Below, one piece after another: positions 5,154-5,293 of a DNA stretch of 5,293 bases. Each line of letters starts with the position of its first letter. The stretch's first letter is position 1. A program made the position numbers and the translations under genes. This DNA comes from Haloarculaceae archaeon (GTDB lineage: Archaea > Halobacteriota > Halobacteria > Halobacteriales > Haloarculaceae), in NCBI GenBank assembly GCA_018609665.1, contig JAHENN010000293.1:1-5293 (forward strand). Direction: 5' to 3'. Below the pieces are notes generated by a model. It did not search any database. It saw only the letters and a program-made list of their open reading frames with translations, and had not been told where the DNA came from.

Positions 5154-5293
5154 TGTCGATACGGTCGTTCTACGGCCGGTGGGCCGCCCTCTACGACCGG
5201 GTCGCGACCGCGCCGGGCGTCGGGCGCTGGCGCCGGGCGGCCGCCGAGCGGGTCGCCCGCCCCGGCGACACCGTCGTCGAGATGGGCTGCGGC
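5153..5293 (+). CDS. Class I SAM-dependent methyltransferase, N-terminal part (runs off the window)
   Basis: Only the first 47 codons are present. They begin at the ATG within TGATG, where the A is shared with the thiR stop codon. The N-terminus reads MSIRSFYGRWAALYDRVATA, with the F-Y-x-x-x-A-x-x-Y-D pattern found at the start of UbiE/MenG-like and related small-molecule methyltransferases. The visible end, GDTVVEMGCG, is motif I (the hydrophobic-E-x-G-C-G loop that binds S-adenosylmethionine). The substrate cannot be told from this fragment. The one-base overlap with thiR and the lack of a promoter in between make it the third gene of the dcd-thiR operon. Confidence 0.85.
   Translation, partial: MSIRSFYGRWAALYDRVATAPGVGRWRRAAAERVARPGDTVVEMGCG

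Overview
This window comes from a haloarchaeon (class Halobacteria). It has very high GC with G/C-rich third positions. Its predicted proteins are acidic and rich in Asp/Glu/Ala/Val. Short AT-rich TATA elements lie about 22-30 nt upstream of several start codons, the usual arrangement for leaderless haloarchaeal transcripts. The enzyme families (archaeal Pth2, HTH-ThiN regulator, YIP1 membrane protein) fit. I see no mobile element, CRISPR array, tRNA or rRNA; the region looks like ordinary chromosomal core.

Left part (1-1859): a small uncharacterised acidic protein (minus strand, 75-338) is divergent from an FMN-dependent Old Yellow Enzyme of the YqjM/XenA type (plus, GTG start, 454-1527). 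The 115-bp gap between them carries a TATA-like box for each. The ene-reductase gene converges on pth2, peptidyl-tRNA hydrolase II (minus, 1521-1859), and the two coding ends overlap by 7 bp.

Middle (1899-3004): an isochorismatase-like cysteine hydrolase (minus, 1899-2615) lies 39 bp upstream of pth2 on the same strand. The two may be cotranscribed, because pth2 has a good Shine-Dalgarno sequence. A short GTTAC-N5-GTAAC inverted repeat sits between the hydrolase TATA elements and its start codon and looks like an operator. Beyond it is about 300 bp of extremely GC-rich DNA with no credible gene, ending at a strong TATA box for the next gene.

Right part (3005-5293): a five-helix YIP1-like membrane protein (plus) is followed by a tight cluster of dcd (dCTP deaminase of the actinobacterial/bifunctional-like type), a ThiR-type regulator (HTH plus ThiN domain) and the start of a class I SAM-dependent methyltransferase that runs off the window. 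dcd has its own TATA box. dcd and thiR overlap in ATGA and thiR and the methyltransferase overlap in TGATG, so these three are very likely one translationally coupled operon. ThiR proteins repress thiamine biosynthesis genes in haloarchaea, so this operon pairs a deoxynucleotide enzyme with a thiamine-sensing regulator and a methyltransferase of unknown substrate. I found no clearly new system. The most interesting points are the operator-like repeat, the empty GC-rich intergenic block, the dcd-thiR-methyltransferase coupling, and the residue pattern of the ThiN domain.
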